A stretch of DNA of 64,000 nt from Blepharisma japonicum (GCA_949751835.1 CATKHK010000067.1:1-64000); one strand, 5' to 3'; positions 42,501 to 54,260 are shown, counted from the first letter of the stretch. Notes: generated from the sequence alone by a model not told the origin. Numbers and translations are program-made.

Positions 42501-43362
42501 TCTCCAAAAATTAGAGGAAGAAAATTCAAGCCTCAAAGAGCTTATAAAAAATCTCAAAAAATTAGAAGATGAAAATATAAGTCTTAGAGAGAGTGAGAAA
42601 AAAATTACGCAAGATTGTGATGATTGAAAAAGTTCGCTTCTAGAGATTTACAGCAACATAATTATAGATCCCAATGAAAAAAGAGAAGACATAGCACCTA
42701 TTGAAATTACTAAAAGAGTGGTTGAAATTCTAAATAGTAAAGAAGAAATTATAAAAGATGAAACTCCACAAGAATGGGCCAATAAAGAAAATGCATATAT
42801 GCAGTCTATTGAATCACTGACGGTTGAAAAGAAATGTCTACTCAAAAGTGTTGAAGACTATGAAAAAGAAGTCCAAACCTTAAGAAAGCAAACTGATTTT
42901 TATAAAATCGCAGCCAATAGTCAAATGGGAGACACAAGAAAAAGAGACAGCATCTATGTAGAAGACCCGCTTGATCCTAGATTCAAAGAGCAGCACACAA
43001 TAGAAGAGCTTGAAGCCCAAAGTAAATATATGCAAGAACTAATTAAAGAATACAAAGAAAATAAAGATAGAATCCAAGAAAAACTTCACAGTCACTGCAA
43101 ATACATAGATAATGTTTCTCGATCAACTCACCAAGAACTGCTTCAAGCTCTCTATGAAGAACGCAAACTTAGAGAAGAGCTCGAATACGAGCTTTCTCAC
43201 AAATGTGATTTAATCGAAGAACTGCTTGCAGAGCTTGAAAATAAGAGAAGATTCATTCAAACCCGCGAATACGAATTTCAAGAAATTATTTCAACAAAAG
43301 ACAAAGAAATTTTAAGACTGAGATGCCGAAGCAGGCTTTCATTTAGTTCTAATGATAAGTAA
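39520..43362 (+). CDS. Large coiled-coil protein, 1280 aa
   Basis: One gene when TGA at 39,661, 40,576 and 42,625 are read as Trp; TAA stop. Nearly continuous coiled coil, broken by Ser-rich linkers (near residues 195 and 850-900). Near residue 985 there are three imperfect 16-residue repeats (KLEEENSSLKELVKNL). Such proteins are usually centriolar/basal-body, cortical or vesicle tethers. Nothing more specific is visible, though ciliary genes lie nearby. Without the Trp reading it would look like four separate genes. Confidence 0.8.
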
Positions 43363-43402
43363 TCTAAAATTCCATATTAACATCTATCAGTGGCTATAAA
43401 AT

Positions 43403-44179
43403 ATGGGTCGCAGAATCAGAGCTCAACGTAAAGGAGGTGCAGCAATTTTCAAAGCTCACGTAGCTCATCGTAAAGGTGTACCAAAATTCAGAGCTTTAGA
43501 CTATTCAGAACGAAATGGCTACATCAGAGGAGTTGTGAAAGAAATCATCCATGACCCTGGTCGTGGTGCACCCTTAGCCCGAGTAGTTTTCAGAGATCCA
43601 TACCGTTATCGTCAGCATATAGAAACATTTATTGCAACAGAAGGTATGTACTCAGGCCAATACATTTATTGTGGTCAGGACGCCCAACTTACTGTTGGTA
43701 ATGTCCTCCCACTTTCACAAATGCCTGAAGGTACTGAAGTTTGCAACCTCGAAGGCAGATACGGAGACAGAGGGACAATTGGAAGAACCTCAGGGACTGC
43801 TTGCGCTGTTATTGGACAGTCAGACGATGGGACAAAGACCAGAATCAGACTCCCAAGTGGAGCAAGGAAAACTGTTGATTCTTCATGCAGAGCCATGATT
43901 GGGATTGTAGCTGGAGGCGGAAGAAACGAGAAACCAATCATGAAAGCTGGAAGAGCTTATCACAAATACAGAGTCAAAAGAAACTGCTGGCCTAAGGTTA
44001 GAGGTGTGGCTATGAACCCTGTAGAGCATCCACATGGAGGTGGTAACCATCAACACATTGGACACCCAAGCACTGTTAAGAGGAGTGCACCACCTGGACA
44101 AAAGGTTGGACTTATTGCTGCTAGAAGAACTGGAAGACTGAGAGGTGCCAAGACTGCCAAGCCTGTTGCAAATGCTTAA
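43403..44179 (+). CDS. RPL8: Ribosomal protein uL2 (RPL8)
   Basis: 258 aa, the normal eukaryotic length. Large-subunit protein near the peptidyl-transferase centre. [28 protein letters not shown], the [13 protein letters not shown] loop and the conserved [16 protein letters not shown] loop with its key histidine are all present. Its single Trp is TGG, not TGA. A TATAAA-like string lies 5-12 bp before the ATG, suggesting a very short 5' UTR. Confidence 0.97.
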   Translation: MGRRIRAQRKGGAAIFKAHVAHRKGVPKFRALDYSERNGYIRGVVKEIIHDPGRGAPLARVVFRDPYRYRQHIETFIATEGMYSGQYIYCGQDAQLTVGNVLPLSQMPEGTEVCNLEGRYGDRGTIGRTSGTACAVIGQSDDGTKTRIRLPSGARKTVDSSCRAMIGIVAGGGRNEKPIMKAGRAYHKYRVKRNCWPKVRGVAMNPVEHPHGGGNHQHIGHPSTVKRSAPPGQKVGLIAARRTGRLRGAKTAKPVANA

Positions 44180-44225
44180 AGTGGCTAATAGTTTAATCGA
44201 TTTCAGAAAAATTATTATTTAAATC

Positions 44226-45152
44226 ATGTTTATGAAGATATATGGAACTGGGGTCTTAATGTTTGGGGCTGCCCTGCAGCAGTACGCGATTTCAAGAAAG
44301 CATGCAGCTTCTACTCAGAGAAATTGCAATGATAGTAAAGCTACTCTTTTGCTGTACTATACGACAGGATTATCATGTGAAATTATTGCTTTAAGCTTGG
44401 TATCTTTTTTTCATTATATTATTGCTAGTAATTGTAAGGCAGGCTCAAGTCATCTTTTATTTTTAAGCTTTTTTTGGCATAAAGCTGAACAAATAACAAT
44501 TTCGTGGCCAAGTATGATTGGGAATGCAATGATATTGATATCAATTATGTAAGAGATATAAAGGGTGGGATGCTATATTGAAGTAGATGGATATACAGAA
44601 CTTAATGGAAACCTCTTAGGGTATATAGTTTTTGGGATTTGCTCTTTTTTTGTATTTGGATTTTGTGCAAGATTTACATTAAGAGGCATTTATAAAGCAT
44701 TTTTGTGCGGAAGCTTAGGAATGATGAATGTGCTGTGTATAAAAATCCTTGCTCTTATGATACTCTACATATTAGATAATGAATACCAGCCTCTATCATA
44801 TGCAATTTCTTTTATTCTTTTGGCAATAGTTTTGACATGCTTACAGAGCTCTTATAGCAAATTATTAAAAATCGAATACAGTATTGTAAGATCTATATAG
44901 ATTGAAATTTATATCGGTTATTACATCTCAATCCTTATTTTTGGATTACTTTCATCTCGCTTTTTATTATGAGAAGAAATAAAATATGATTTTATGTTTT
45001 CCAGCTGTGTGTTACTTCTAATTATTGTATTCTTTATGCAGGGTATAAGCTGTCATTATCACGGAACTTTATATGCTGAAAATAAAGACAGTCTTGAATT
45101 GTCCAATTTTAATGATGACAAGCTTGAGGAGGAAGAAAAAATTGAAAATTAA
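44226..45152 (+). CDS. Multi-pass membrane protein with two 15-nt introns
   Basis: 298 aa from three exons (44,226-44,548; 44,564-44,885; 44,901-45,152); TAA stop. Each intron restores the frame exactly, joining ISI-M-VGCYIEVDG and EYSI-IEIYIGYY. About nine hydrophobic segments, and an acidic tail (DDKLEEEEKIEN). The arrangement resembles drug/metabolite-type transporters, but no motif proves it. Function unknown. Confidence 0.7.
44549..44563 (+). other. 15-nt intron GTAAGAGATATAAAG
   Basis: Phase 2. Without removal the frame ends at TAA; with removal ATG-GTG-GGA continues the membrane protein. Position 10 is A. Confidence 0.9.
44886..44900 (+). other. 15-nt intron GTAAGATCTATATAG
   Basis: Phase 0. 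Its final TAG would stop the frame if retained. Position 10 is A. Confidence 0.9.
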
Positions 45153-45299
45153 AATATTGCTTAAAGCATCGTTAAAATAAAAAAAAAACATATAAAACTC
45201 TTTTAAATATCCCTAATTTTGTTTAATTATTTATCCTGTCATAATTTCAGCAATTAATTATTTCCACGTATCCATTTATATTTCTGATAATTCATTTCA

Positions 45300-46814
45300 A
45301 TGAAGCTATCTTTTATTTCTCTGCTTTTGATTCTGCAAAGCTTTTTTGCTTTACAGATTCCAGTTTACAAGCTAATCAAATATGAACACCAAGGAGTGCT
45401 ATATGGATCCCAAGTTTCTTCGTTAAAACTTGCTGGAGCCCACTATAAAAACGTTGAAGAAATTCAGCGTAAAATGGCACTCGTTCATGTTTCAGACCTT
45501 CATCTAACCCTTTTTCATGTGATTTTGGCTAACAAACCAGGTGCTCTTTTATTTATTTTAGAAGAAAACGAGCCGGAAAAAATTAGAGACATTGAGCTTT
45601 ATTTAGGAACTCATCGGTTTTACTTTCCGATATATTTTACATTCCAAACCTTAGAGATTATGGAACTCTATGAGCAGCTTTATTGGCTGAAAGGAGATGG
45701 AATACAATTTGTACTGAATTCAGATGTGGAAGCAGAAGGGGTTAGAAATATTACATTGGAAAATTATTATGGATTTCTTAATGATTACGATGAAGCTCTA
45801 CCTACAGTTGTTTTGGCGGCTCATTATGATTCATTTTCGATTGTTCCTGAGTTATCATTTGGTATGGATTCAAATGGAAGCGGTGTCATTGCTTTGGGTG
45901 AGATTGCTAAACTTTTGAAAAAAAATCTGATAAACTCTAAACCGAAATATAATGTTCTTATTCTATTCAATTCTGGCGGAAATGATAATTTTATTGGCCT
46001 TCAGCGTTGGCTGGACTCCAAGGCACCTGATTTGAAACAAGCAATCAATAACATTGCTTTTGCTTTATGCCTTGACACTATTGGCAAATCAGAAGAATTG
46101 ACATTCCATATCACTAGATTTCCAAAAAAAGATGAAACTGAGCTCAATAGTTTGTTTTCTGGATTTAATAGAACTGCTGCAAAATATCAAATTTCTCTTA
46201 ATTATTATAAGAAAAAAGTTAATTTAGTAGACAAATACATTCCATGGGGACATGAAACTTTTATTAAGAAAAAGATTGTAGCTGCTACTCTCTCACATAT
46301 GCAAAGACCAGCAAATTCTACGCTTGAGAAAAACTCAATTTATGATAGAAAACCTAATATAAATCTGCATACTTTGGGAAAAAATATCATGTTTATTTAT
46401 GAAACATTAGCAAGGTTTTTAGATGGAGATCATGATGATACTCCGATGAAGATTGATGCAGGATTAAGCAGTGATGCATTAAGCTGACTTAAAAAATTCA
46501 GTTCACATAGTCGATTTCCAACAAAACTTGTATCGGGATCTGAGTTTTTAGTCATTTTTAGAGATTATGTAAGAGAAGCTCTTGGCAATAACATGAAGCT
46601 TCAAAAGTTCCATGCGTCTGATGATGTATATTTCGATACAAAAGTGGAAATACTAAACAGCTACAAGATGAAATCCAAAGTTCTTGATTTATATATTTTC
46701 TTGTACGTAGTAATATATTTACTACTCCTTTGGATTTCTGTTAAATATGTTGGTAGTTTAAAGTTTATTACGTCGAAAAAATCCAGACAGAAGGGCTTTA
46801 ATCACCAATATTAG
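45300..46814 (+). CDS. NCLN: Nicalin (ER membrane M28-like protein)
   Basis: 504 aa; one TGA-coded Trp at 46,485; TAG stop. Signal peptide at 1-18, a lumenal M28-peptidase-like domain, and a C-terminal membrane helix at about 472-490 (LYIFLYVVIYLLLLWISV). Nicalin-specific motifs: LAAHYDSFSIVPELSFGMDSNGSGV, ILFNSGGNDNFIGLQRWL, FALCLDTIGKSEEL and WGHETFIKKKI. Nicalin is a subunit of the ER translocon-associated BOS complex (with TMEM147 and NOMO) for multipass-protein insertion. The domain is thought not to be a working peptidase. Confidence 0.9.
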
Positions 46815-46932
46815 ATTAATTAATTTATGCATTAATATAAAAGCATTCATAAATCATTTCATAATAAAGATATGCCTAAATTACTATCATTATTTATATT
46901 AGTATTTACGAATTTTCAGCCATAAAGCTTAT

Positions 46933-48660
46933 TTATGATGATGAAAAATATAAAATTTCATCTTGAATATCAACCATTATTCTGAATTCATTACCATTCT
47001 TAGCAAAATCATTGCTACTTCCAACTTTTGTGAAGTTTGAAACTGCAAAGTGTTTCAAATTTGCCCACATAAGCCCAAGGTAGCTAAGAATATGGCTTGT
47101 AAGTTCTATATCTTTCATGAGTAAAATTCTAATCTTCTTTCCACATTGAGCAATTTTAAGAAAACTTCTATCATCAAGTTTTTTGCACCCATCAAGTCTG
47201 AGCTTTCTTAAATTTTTTCCTATGCAATCAATAATTGCAGCAAAGCTCTCATGTGTAAGAATTTTTGAACCCACAATAGAGAGATGGGTTAAACTCCTTA
47301 ATTGTGCTAAAAATCTGAATGACTCTGTATTTTCTATTTTATTACAATTGATAATTGATAAATCCACTAGACTTTGCATGCTTGCAACATCGCAAAGTGA
47401 AGTGATTTGAGCATTATTGATAATCAGCTGTTTAAGATTTTTACTATTGCTAGCAAGAGCGTATATCACTTGGTTAGTGACGTTTGACACCCCTGAAAGA
47501 TTGAGGGTTTCTAGTGCTGACATATGCTGAAATAATTCAATTAACCCTGCTTCTGATAATCTTTTGCAATTTCTTATACTCAAATAACGAAGCTGCTTAA
47601 GTGAAGAAATATGAAAAAGAGATGTATCTGTAATATATGTAAAAGAAAGTGATAGTCTTTCAAGCTTTGGGCTTTTATTGCTCAAAACTTGTGTGCATGA
47701 GTCAGTAAAGTGTTTAAAACCATCTAAGCCAAGCACATTCAAATCCTCACAAGAAGTGAGTAGCTTCAGAATAACATTTTCATCTACAAAGTTGACTCCT
47801 ACCTCAGAGTAGGAAGTGAGTCACAGATATTTAATTTTGTTTCAGTTTCTATAAATAGTTGATATTCCCACATTTGTAAGAATATCATTTTCATATATCC
47901 TGGCATTATAGTCAACTATTTTTAGCTTTCTTATTGAAATACAATTCTCTTCTATAATTTGGATGGTATTGTCTGTTAATGATAGGCTGCTTGTTTTAGC
48001 TTCTTTATTTGCTATGATTTTTAGCTTTTCAAGATAACAAGGTAAGTTAAAAATTTTTGAATTCCAAATTTTTAGCTTTTTGATGCCTGAACTGCTCAAG
48101 CCATTAAAGAGACCTTGACTTTTTTTTAATTCACTGAAAGATGCTAATATCATGTTATCAAACTCAAACGATACGATATTTGTGTTTGATAAAAATGAAA
48201 ATCACCTATCTCGATTTATTTTATAGTCTATTGATTTGTTATAGAGAGAAAGTTTGAGGACTTTTAAAAACTGAAGTCTTTCTAAGACCAATAAAAAATT
48301 TTCATCGCTGATGATTCGATCTAAGGATTCAAGTCGCAATTCTTCGATACCTGTTGGAATATAGGCTAAAGCGCTTACGTCTAGGTAAGTGCAATCTATT
48401 TTAAGTTTTTTCAGTCTGTTACACTTTTTAATGACCGTTTTAAAATCAGTTGCTCTTAATAAAGGAATTTGATAGAAGTTCAGTGATTGGAGGGTTGATC
48501 AGCAAGAATTTACTATATTTCATTGCCAGCTGCAGACACAGGCTAATCTTCCTCAATCACTTATATCCAAGAAGTCCTTAAGCACCATTATTAAAATATC
48601 TTGAGGAAGGTCTTCTAATTTTATATGGCTTTGAGCTGATCCTTTTACTTTTTTAGACAT
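46933..48660 (-). CDS. F-box / leucine-rich repeat protein
   Basis: 575 aa with about eight TGA-coded Trp; TAA stop. The N-terminal F-box (IKLEDLPQDILIMVLKDFLD ... LACVCSWQWN) lies at about 13-55, and the rest is a run of LRRs (LRYLSIRNCKRLSEAGLIEL, LETLNLSGVSNVTNQ, LRKLRLDGCKKLDDRSF) of the cysteine-containing FBXL type. F-box binds Skp1 in SCF ubiquitin ligases; the LRRs pick the substrate, unknown here. Read as standard code it would break into several pieces. Confidence 0.85.
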
Positions 48661-48693
48661 AATTAATTATAAAGATTAAATTTTTATAAATTA

Positions 48694-48985
48694 TTATCTT
48701 TGATTAGAAACAAGTATAAAATTAATTTCTCCAAAAGGATTTCTAAATTTTTTGATGTCAATAATTTCATTTCTCATTTGTTTCTTGTTGTGTTATTTTT
48801 CTACTCATCTTTTCTCGAACCTCTATTAGTGTTCTTCTAGTGGCCATTTTTTTGGGTTTTTGAACATCTTCCTTTAATATAAAGCTCTAGCCTGATTTTT
48901 TATTCTTTCTAATTGTATATCTTTTCTTTATATAATTTGACTTAAGTGGTGGAGGAAACTTGTATCGCGATATAAAAATGCCAGT
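48694..48985 (-). pseudogene. Possible decayed small gene
   Basis: On the minus strand a lysine-rich frame (SRYKFPPPLKSNYIKKRY) runs to a single TAG, continues in the same frame (KEDVQKPKKMATRRTLIEV ... ITQQETNEK), then appears to switch frame to IIDIKKFRNPFGEINFIL and TAA. No 15-nt intron repairs it. Coding-like composition but no family recognised; may be a dead gene or noise. The rest of the spacer (48,986-49,204) shows nothing. Confidence 0.3.
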
Positions 48986-49204
48986 TTATTATGTTAATTA
49001 TATTACCAATCTTTTTAATAAAATTAAAAAAATATGAAGGTGGGTATTTTCAGGGTAAATTTGTGCATAATTTACAAATCTCAATAATGAATCTTATCTT
49101 AAATTGCCTGCAAGATAAACAAAAAAAACTGAAAGCGTTAATAATTTTATATTATCTTCCTTCTTGCTTAATGTAAAACTGGATTCCAAAATTGTTTTCT
49201 TATA

Positions 49205-49795
49205 TTAACTTTCATATTTAAATTGTTTACTTCCTAAGAAAGAATTAAACACATTGCTTTTTTCATCCAAACTTCTAACTCGCCTCTCCTCCAATGCTCG
49301 TCTCTGCGTTAAATTTATTATATTTGCATTATATTCATTTGATGTCTTTCTATACTCCTGCTCCAGTCTAAAAATTTCTTGCGTCATGCTTCTTTTTTCT
49401 TTTTCTTCTTCCTCTCTTTCAGTCTCAAACTGTCTTTCCAAATGTTTTAGCTTCGTCTTTTGAAAATCATATTCCTTTTGTCAAGAAGTCTTCTCTTGCA
49501 TTGCTTTATCTCCAATATCAGTAATTTTGACAGCATAGACCCTTAATTCTCGTTCTAGCTCTTCTTTTTCTTCTTCAAGGCCTAAGTTGGTTTCTGCATA
49601 GGCTCGGATTTCTTCTTGTAGACTTCGAATTTTCGAAGCTAACTGGACGTTGGTTTTTCTTAATTCTCCAAGCCGGGAAGTCAATAAAACTCTTCTGTCA
49701 AGCTGCTTTGTTTTATCAATTTGCTGCTTTGTTATTTTATCATGAATTGTGCCAAGAAGTTGATTTACAACGTTTTCGTAATCTTCTTTTGACAT
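49205..49795 (-). CDS. Coiled-coil protein, 196 aa
   Basis: One TGA-coded Trp (49,481-49,483) and TAA stop. Almost entirely coiled coil from residue 15 to 185 (LRKTNVQLASKIRSLQEEI; LERQFETEREEEEKEKRS). Size and composition resemble small axonemal CCDC proteins, but no diagnostic motif is visible. Same strand as the next two genes upstream. Confidence 0.7.
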
Positions 49796-49839
49796 TTATT
49801 ATTGATTTCTATTATTAATTATGATAGTTTTGGGTTTCT

Positions 49840-50040
49840 TTAGTCATCGCTGAAAATGCTTGCATCAGAATCGCTGCTTTCTGAACTGCTCCTTAGTTTT
49901 AATCTTTTTTTTGATTCATTAGCAATGGCAATAGGTGCTATTTCTTCTTCAATTTTAGGTCTTTTTTGTGGCTCAGGAGATTCTTTTCTTTTTAACTTTT
50001 CTTTCTTTTCTTTATTAAGGTCTTTATTTCTACAGTCCAT
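49840..50040 (-). CDS. Small basic/acidic hypothetical protein, 66 aa
   Basis: ATG to TAA, 66 residues. Lys/Glu-rich first half (KEKKEKLKRKESPEPQKRPK), then a Ser/Asp tail (SSSESSDSDASIFSDD) with casein-kinase-2-like sites. Probably nuclear and disordered by composition. No family recognised; a missing 5' exon is possible but none was found. Confidence 0.45.
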   Translation of the reverse strand: MDCRNKDLNKEKKEKLKRKESPEPQKRPKIEEEIAPIAIANESKKRLKLRSSSESSDSDASIFSDD

Positions 50041-50193
50041 TGCTTTTACTCTAGAATTTGTATAGGGCTGAGCTGGGAAAATTGAATTGAAGCTCTATCA
50101 ATAAATAAGCTATTAATATAAGAGATAAATCGTTTTTCTGGTATCCAACCCCCTAAGAATTTAAGTTTATATCCTTATAACAGAAAATGCTTA

Positions 50194-51114
50194 TTATATA
50201 GTCAAATCATTAAGAACAAGAGAGCAAATTCCTTTGCTGTGAACTCCGATATAGTTTCTCGCAATCCTACCACTGCTCACTTCCCACAGCTTAGCAGTAG
50301 CGTCAGTTGACGCAGTTGCAATATAAGCTGAATCACATGTAAAGTTTGCATCCCACACCCACATCTTGTGCCCTATAAGTGCCTTATCCAGTCCTAGTAG
50401 CTCCTCGCTATCTAAATTGACGTTCCAAAGTTTCACAGTTTTATCAGCAGAGCAAGTTGCTAATAGTTTTGAATCCATCGAGAGCACGCATTTTGTAATT
50501 AAATTATTATGTGCTTGGATTCTTCCTAAAATTCTGAATTGGTCACCGTCAAGTGTTCATATTGTGATAACTCCTAAATTGTTTCCAAATACCCCAAATC
50601 TAGCATCCCCTGCTATCTGTGTGCTTCTTATTGCTTCTTCGTCTGGATTGACTACAATTCGGTAACTACTGGAGGCAATATCCCATACAGCCAATAAGCC
50701 ATCTTCGTAGCCTGCAATTAATTCGCTTTGGTTAGGGTGAAGCACAGCTGTGTTAACTCCTGTCTTCCCTTCATAGCACCTTTGAGATCGGTTTGTGTTG
50801 AAATCCCAAATTCTTATGGTTCCGTCTTCTGAAGCTGTATATAGCCAGTTTGAACGCTTAGGAAATCCAATAGCAGTTATATTTCCTGAGTGGCCGTCAT
50901 AGGTATGAACTGGAATGGTTGAATTTGACTGAAGATCAAATAATTTTAAAGATTTATAAGCAGCCACAGCTATATATTGGCGATCTGGGGTTACAGCAAG
51001 AGCACTGACATGCACATCTTTAAGAGGAATTACACGAGTTGCTACTTCAGTGCTGGGGTTTCATAAAACTACTTTTTCATCATATCCTCCAGTCGCCAAA
51101 ATAACTTCGCTCAT
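50194..51114 (-). CDS. LST8: LST8 WD40 protein (TOR complex subunit)
   Basis: 306 aa, TAA stop; starts MSEVILATGGYDEKVVLW whose last Trp is TGA. Seven WD40 blades, the usual length of yeast LST8 (303). Diagnostic: LATGGYDEKVVLWNP, DGHSGNITAIGF, TASEDGTIRIWDFN, LATCSADKTVKLWNV, GHKMWVWDANFTCDS and TASTDATAKLWEV. LST8 binds the TOR kinase domain and belongs to both TORC1 and TORC2. The TOR kinase is not in the window. Confidence 0.94.
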
Positions 51115-51168
51115 GTAATAATTGTAAAATTACCAGAAAAATCTCAATTACAATGTATTATTAATTAT

Positions 51169-52182
51169 CTATATAATAATGCAGCTATTAGTCCCTTCTT
51201 CAGGTTTGCCGTCTTCCTCACCATTTTGATGCTCAGAATCCTTTACAAAGTTATTTTGAGTCCATGACCTTTTTAGAGATAAGGCTTGTGATTGTGATTT
51301 ATAATTGCAGGCAGATTTTCAATCATAATTGTAGTCGAAATCATAATCCATTCTGATAAAGAGGTCTCTAAAAAGCCTTTTTATGTATGCGTAGTCAGGC
51401 TTGGCAGTAAACTCAAGACTTTTAACATAGCTCATGTATGTAGTAAACTCAGGAGGACATAGAAAACATAGCTCTTGGACTGTTGCACAGACTTTTCTTT
51501 TTATTAGCTCTTCTTTTCTCATTTGATTTGTATTACTGATTCCTTCTCATGGCAATGACCCGCTTAATAGATAAATAAGCATGTAACCTAAAGCTTCTAA
51601 ATCATCCCTTCTACTTTGTTCTATCCCTAATAAAGCATTATTAGAGCAAAATCTCTGATTCCCAGTAAACCCCTTCCCCTGCTTGTATTTTATGTGATTT
51701 TTGGGTGATTTTTTATATCTTTTGCTCAAGCCAAAATCAATAAGATAGATGATATTTTCAAATTGGTTTTTTCCTATCAGAAAGTTTTCAGGCTTTATGT
51801 CACGGTGTATCAAATGGTAAGAATGCAAACTTTCAATCCTTGATATAGCTTGTTCAGCTATCATTAAAACTGTTTTTAGCGAAAATACCTTCTGGCACAT
51901 GAAGAAAAGTTCTTGAATGGTATACCCAAGCAAGTCCATGATTAATACGTTAAACGGCCCATTTGTTCCGTACCACTTCACTTTGGGGACTCCTGGCTCT
52001 TCTTTTAGTCTTAAAAGGATGGCTGACTCCATTAGCAGCTGGTTGTATGCTGATGAAACTGGTTCAATTTTTATGGCTACTTCTTCGCCAGTTGCTATGT
52101 GCTTCCCTATAAATACTTCTCCGAAAGAACCGCTTGTTATTTTCTTGTCTAATTTTCAATATTCTCCAAAAACATAATTCAT
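51169..52182 (-). CDS. Casein kinase 1-like protein kinase with C-terminal CIII
   Basis: 337 aa; TGA-coded Trp at several sites; TAG stop. Ser/Thr kinase: LIHRDIKPENFLIG, YLIDFGLSKRY (DFG) and LGIEQSRRDDLEALGYMLIY, a CK1 hallmark. The N-lobe ATP-binding loop reads ITSGSFGEVF. The last residues, NSCIII, form a C-a-a-X box, suggesting prenylation and membrane attachment, comparable to yeast Yck-type CK1 that is lipidated at its C-terminus. The neighbour gene starts divergently 12 bp (or 42 bp) away. Confidence 0.9.
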
Positions 52183-52194
52183 AATGTTTTTAAT

Positions 52195-53364
52195 ATGTTC
52201 GTTTTTCTACTTTACTTGAATTTAATGTCACTATTATTAGGGAGACCTTTTGATATCAAACCCTCAAGTGCTGGTGATAAAAAGGCCCAGCTTAGGGAAT
52301 TATTGTCCATAGCTTCTGAGCTTAGGACTGAAAGCCAACTTTTGGAAATTTCGAGCTTGATAGAGGATAACAGCTTTTTTTCGAGATTTGCAGGATGTGG
52401 GCAGCTGGCTGAAATGTCGAGATATATAAAAATAAAAAAATACTTATCGAATGAAATTATAATTGAACAAGCTGAAGATATTTATGGGTTTTTCCTAATC
52501 CACACAGGAAGAGTAAGATTTGAAACTGCTTCAACGATATCTAAAGATATGATCAATGGCCAGTGCTTCGGCGAGAACTCATTGATAGATGGAATTCCAC
52601 TTAGAGCTACAGTAAAAGCATTAGACCCAACTGAAATAATAATACTAAAAAAGCAAACTTTTGATTTACTTGCAAGATCTGTGCTCAAATTACAGCATAA
52701 AGTCAACCTTGACTTTTTCCACAGCCTTCCTCTATTTCAAAAAGTGTCTAGAGATTTTATCAAGAGTATTTCAAAGAAAGCTTATATTAAGAAATTCTCT
52801 GCAAATCACATTCTTATAAAAGAAGGGGATTATCCTCAAGGAATTTATATAATTTCAGAAGGAAATGTTAAATTATCACGCACATTGATATTTTCAGGCA
52901 ATGAAAGTACTATAAATAAAAGAAAAATTATTATTGACGAACTAGGGCCTGGTGATATATTTTGTGAGCATGCTTATATAACAAAGCAGCCAATAGAATA
53001 CACTGTTATTTGTCCTATCCCTCTAGTTTGCTATTTCATATCAAAGGAAGATCTAAGGTGTTTTGATCCTGCATTTTTTGAAGAATTGAAATTATTATGC
53101 AAGCCTTATCCTAATGATGAAGAACTTAAACAGGAGTTTTTTGAAAAGCAAATGTGAAGGGCATTTCGAGTGGATATTGTAAAGAATATTAAAATCGAAA
53201 AACAGCTTAGAAGGTAAAAAATATGTAGAAGTCTTGATAATCGGTTCAGAAATCCAAGCTTGATACCGAAAAAGAATTTGGTATTTGAAACCAATAGGTT
53301 TCCTAGCTTAAAAAAGAGTCGGCCTTATACAACTCCGCATAAACGTAATGTTTCAATGTTTTAA
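52195..53364 (+). CDS. Tandem cyclic-nucleotide-binding protein
   Basis: 384 aa from two exons (52,195-53,213; 53,229-53,364); TAA stop. Met 52,225 (MSLLLGRPFD) is an alternative start and perhaps likelier, leaving 42 bp to the divergent kinase. Two CNB domains: the first, at about 65-165, has GQCFGENSLIDGIPLRATV, close to the phosphate-binding cassette with its Arg; the second, at about 180-300, ends GPGDIFCEHAYITKQP, which lacks the Arg and may not bind cNMP. The basic tail is encoded partly by exon 2. No catalytic domain, so a regulatory subunit or sensor. Confidence 0.8.
53214..53228 (+). other. 15-nt intron GTAAAAAATATGTAG
   Basis: Phase 2, joining AG to AAGTCT. Removal extends the cNMP-binding protein by 45 codons to TAA; retention gives TAA at once. 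Position 10 is A. Confidence 0.88.
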
Positions 53365-53400
53365 AAATCAGCGATATTAAAAAATTTTTTTGCTAATAGA

Positions 53401-53979
53401 ATGTCATCCATAAAAAATGTAACTAATTCTAAAATGGAAATAAAAACTGATAACCGAGAAAAATTAGGTCAATGCTCAAGTGACATAGAAAGCATTCTGC
53501 AAACCCAAAAGTGGAAAAATAAACGACACTCCCAAAATATCCAAAAGCCTGTAAGACAAACAATCAATCACGCAAAATCGTCTTCTCAAGTTGAAATTCT
53601 GTCTAAAAACGATAAAAAGCTTATGAAACTTCCTTCAATCAAAAATAAAGTTTCACCTTATCTCCTTACAATGAACTTAATTAAAACCACCCTTAACTCT
53701 CCTCACCATGGCCCTACTAATGACCAAAAGGCAAGCCAAAGCTCCAAAATTTTTCGCTTTGCTATCCCTTATAAAATCCTAAAAGACTCTTTAAAAATTA
53801 ACCTAGTAAGCCACAAAAAGCCCCAAACTAACACTTTAAAAGTGCCACTTTTCCCTCAATCTCCTTACGGAAATCATAAGCAAGACTCAGAAATTCGTTT
53901 CAAAGACATCCCAACGCCTAAAGAAAAGACACAACCAACCTTCACAGAAAGAGCCAGAAAAAATAGTGGCAGCTTTTAA
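53401..53979 (+). CDS. Basic hypothetical protein, 192 aa
   Basis: ATG to TAA, no Trp from TGA. Rich in Lys, Ser, Gln and Pro, probably disordered, with no family that I recognise. It starts 36 bp after the cNMP-binding gene on the same strand. Short basic segments (KKPQTNTLKVP) could be binding motifs. Function unknown. Confidence 0.55.
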   Translation: MSSIKNVTNSKMEIKTDNREKLGQCSSDIESILQTQKWKNKRHSQNIQKPVRQTINHAKSSSQVEILSKNDKKLMKLPSIKNKVSPYLLTMNLIKTTLNSPHHGPTNDQKASQSSKIFRFAIPYKILKDSLKINLVSHKKPQTNTLKVPLFPQSPYGNHKQDSEIRFKDIPTPKEKTQPTFTERARKNSGSF

Positions 53980-54056
53980 ATAATTGCAATATAGTTAATA
54001 GCTTTTAAAAATAAGCTTATAATTAAGAAATTAGATTAATGGGTCGCTAATAAATA

Positions 54057-54260
54057 ATGGAAGAACAAACCCATATACTTGCGACGGTACAAAAATTGCT
54101 TGGGAGGACAGGTTCACGAGGTGGGATTACACAAGTTCGTGTTGTTCTTCATGGCGATGAAAGTGGGAGAACTCTCGTTAGAAATGTAAAAGGCCCTGTT
54201 AAAGAAGGGGATATGCTTGCCTTGTTGGAAAGTGAAAGAGAAGCCAGAAGATTAAAGTAA
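54057..54260 (+). CDS. RPS28: Ribosomal protein eS28
   Basis: 67 aa (animal forms 69). Small-subunit protein near the mRNA exit. [39 protein letters not shown] and the final ARRL are the family signature. No Trp, no intron, TAA stop. Confidence 0.97.
   Translation: MEEQTHILATVQKLLGRTGSRGGITQVRVVLHGDESGRTLVRNVKGPVKEGDMLALLESEREARRLK

Noticed and set aside
43632-44101. Extra frames inside the uL2 gene
   Set aside because: Out-of-frame shadows of a strongly conserved ribosomal protein.
48991-49176. Plus-strand 61-codon frame
   Set aside because: Composition is that of AT-rich spacer (Leu/Ile/Lys), no recognisable feature.
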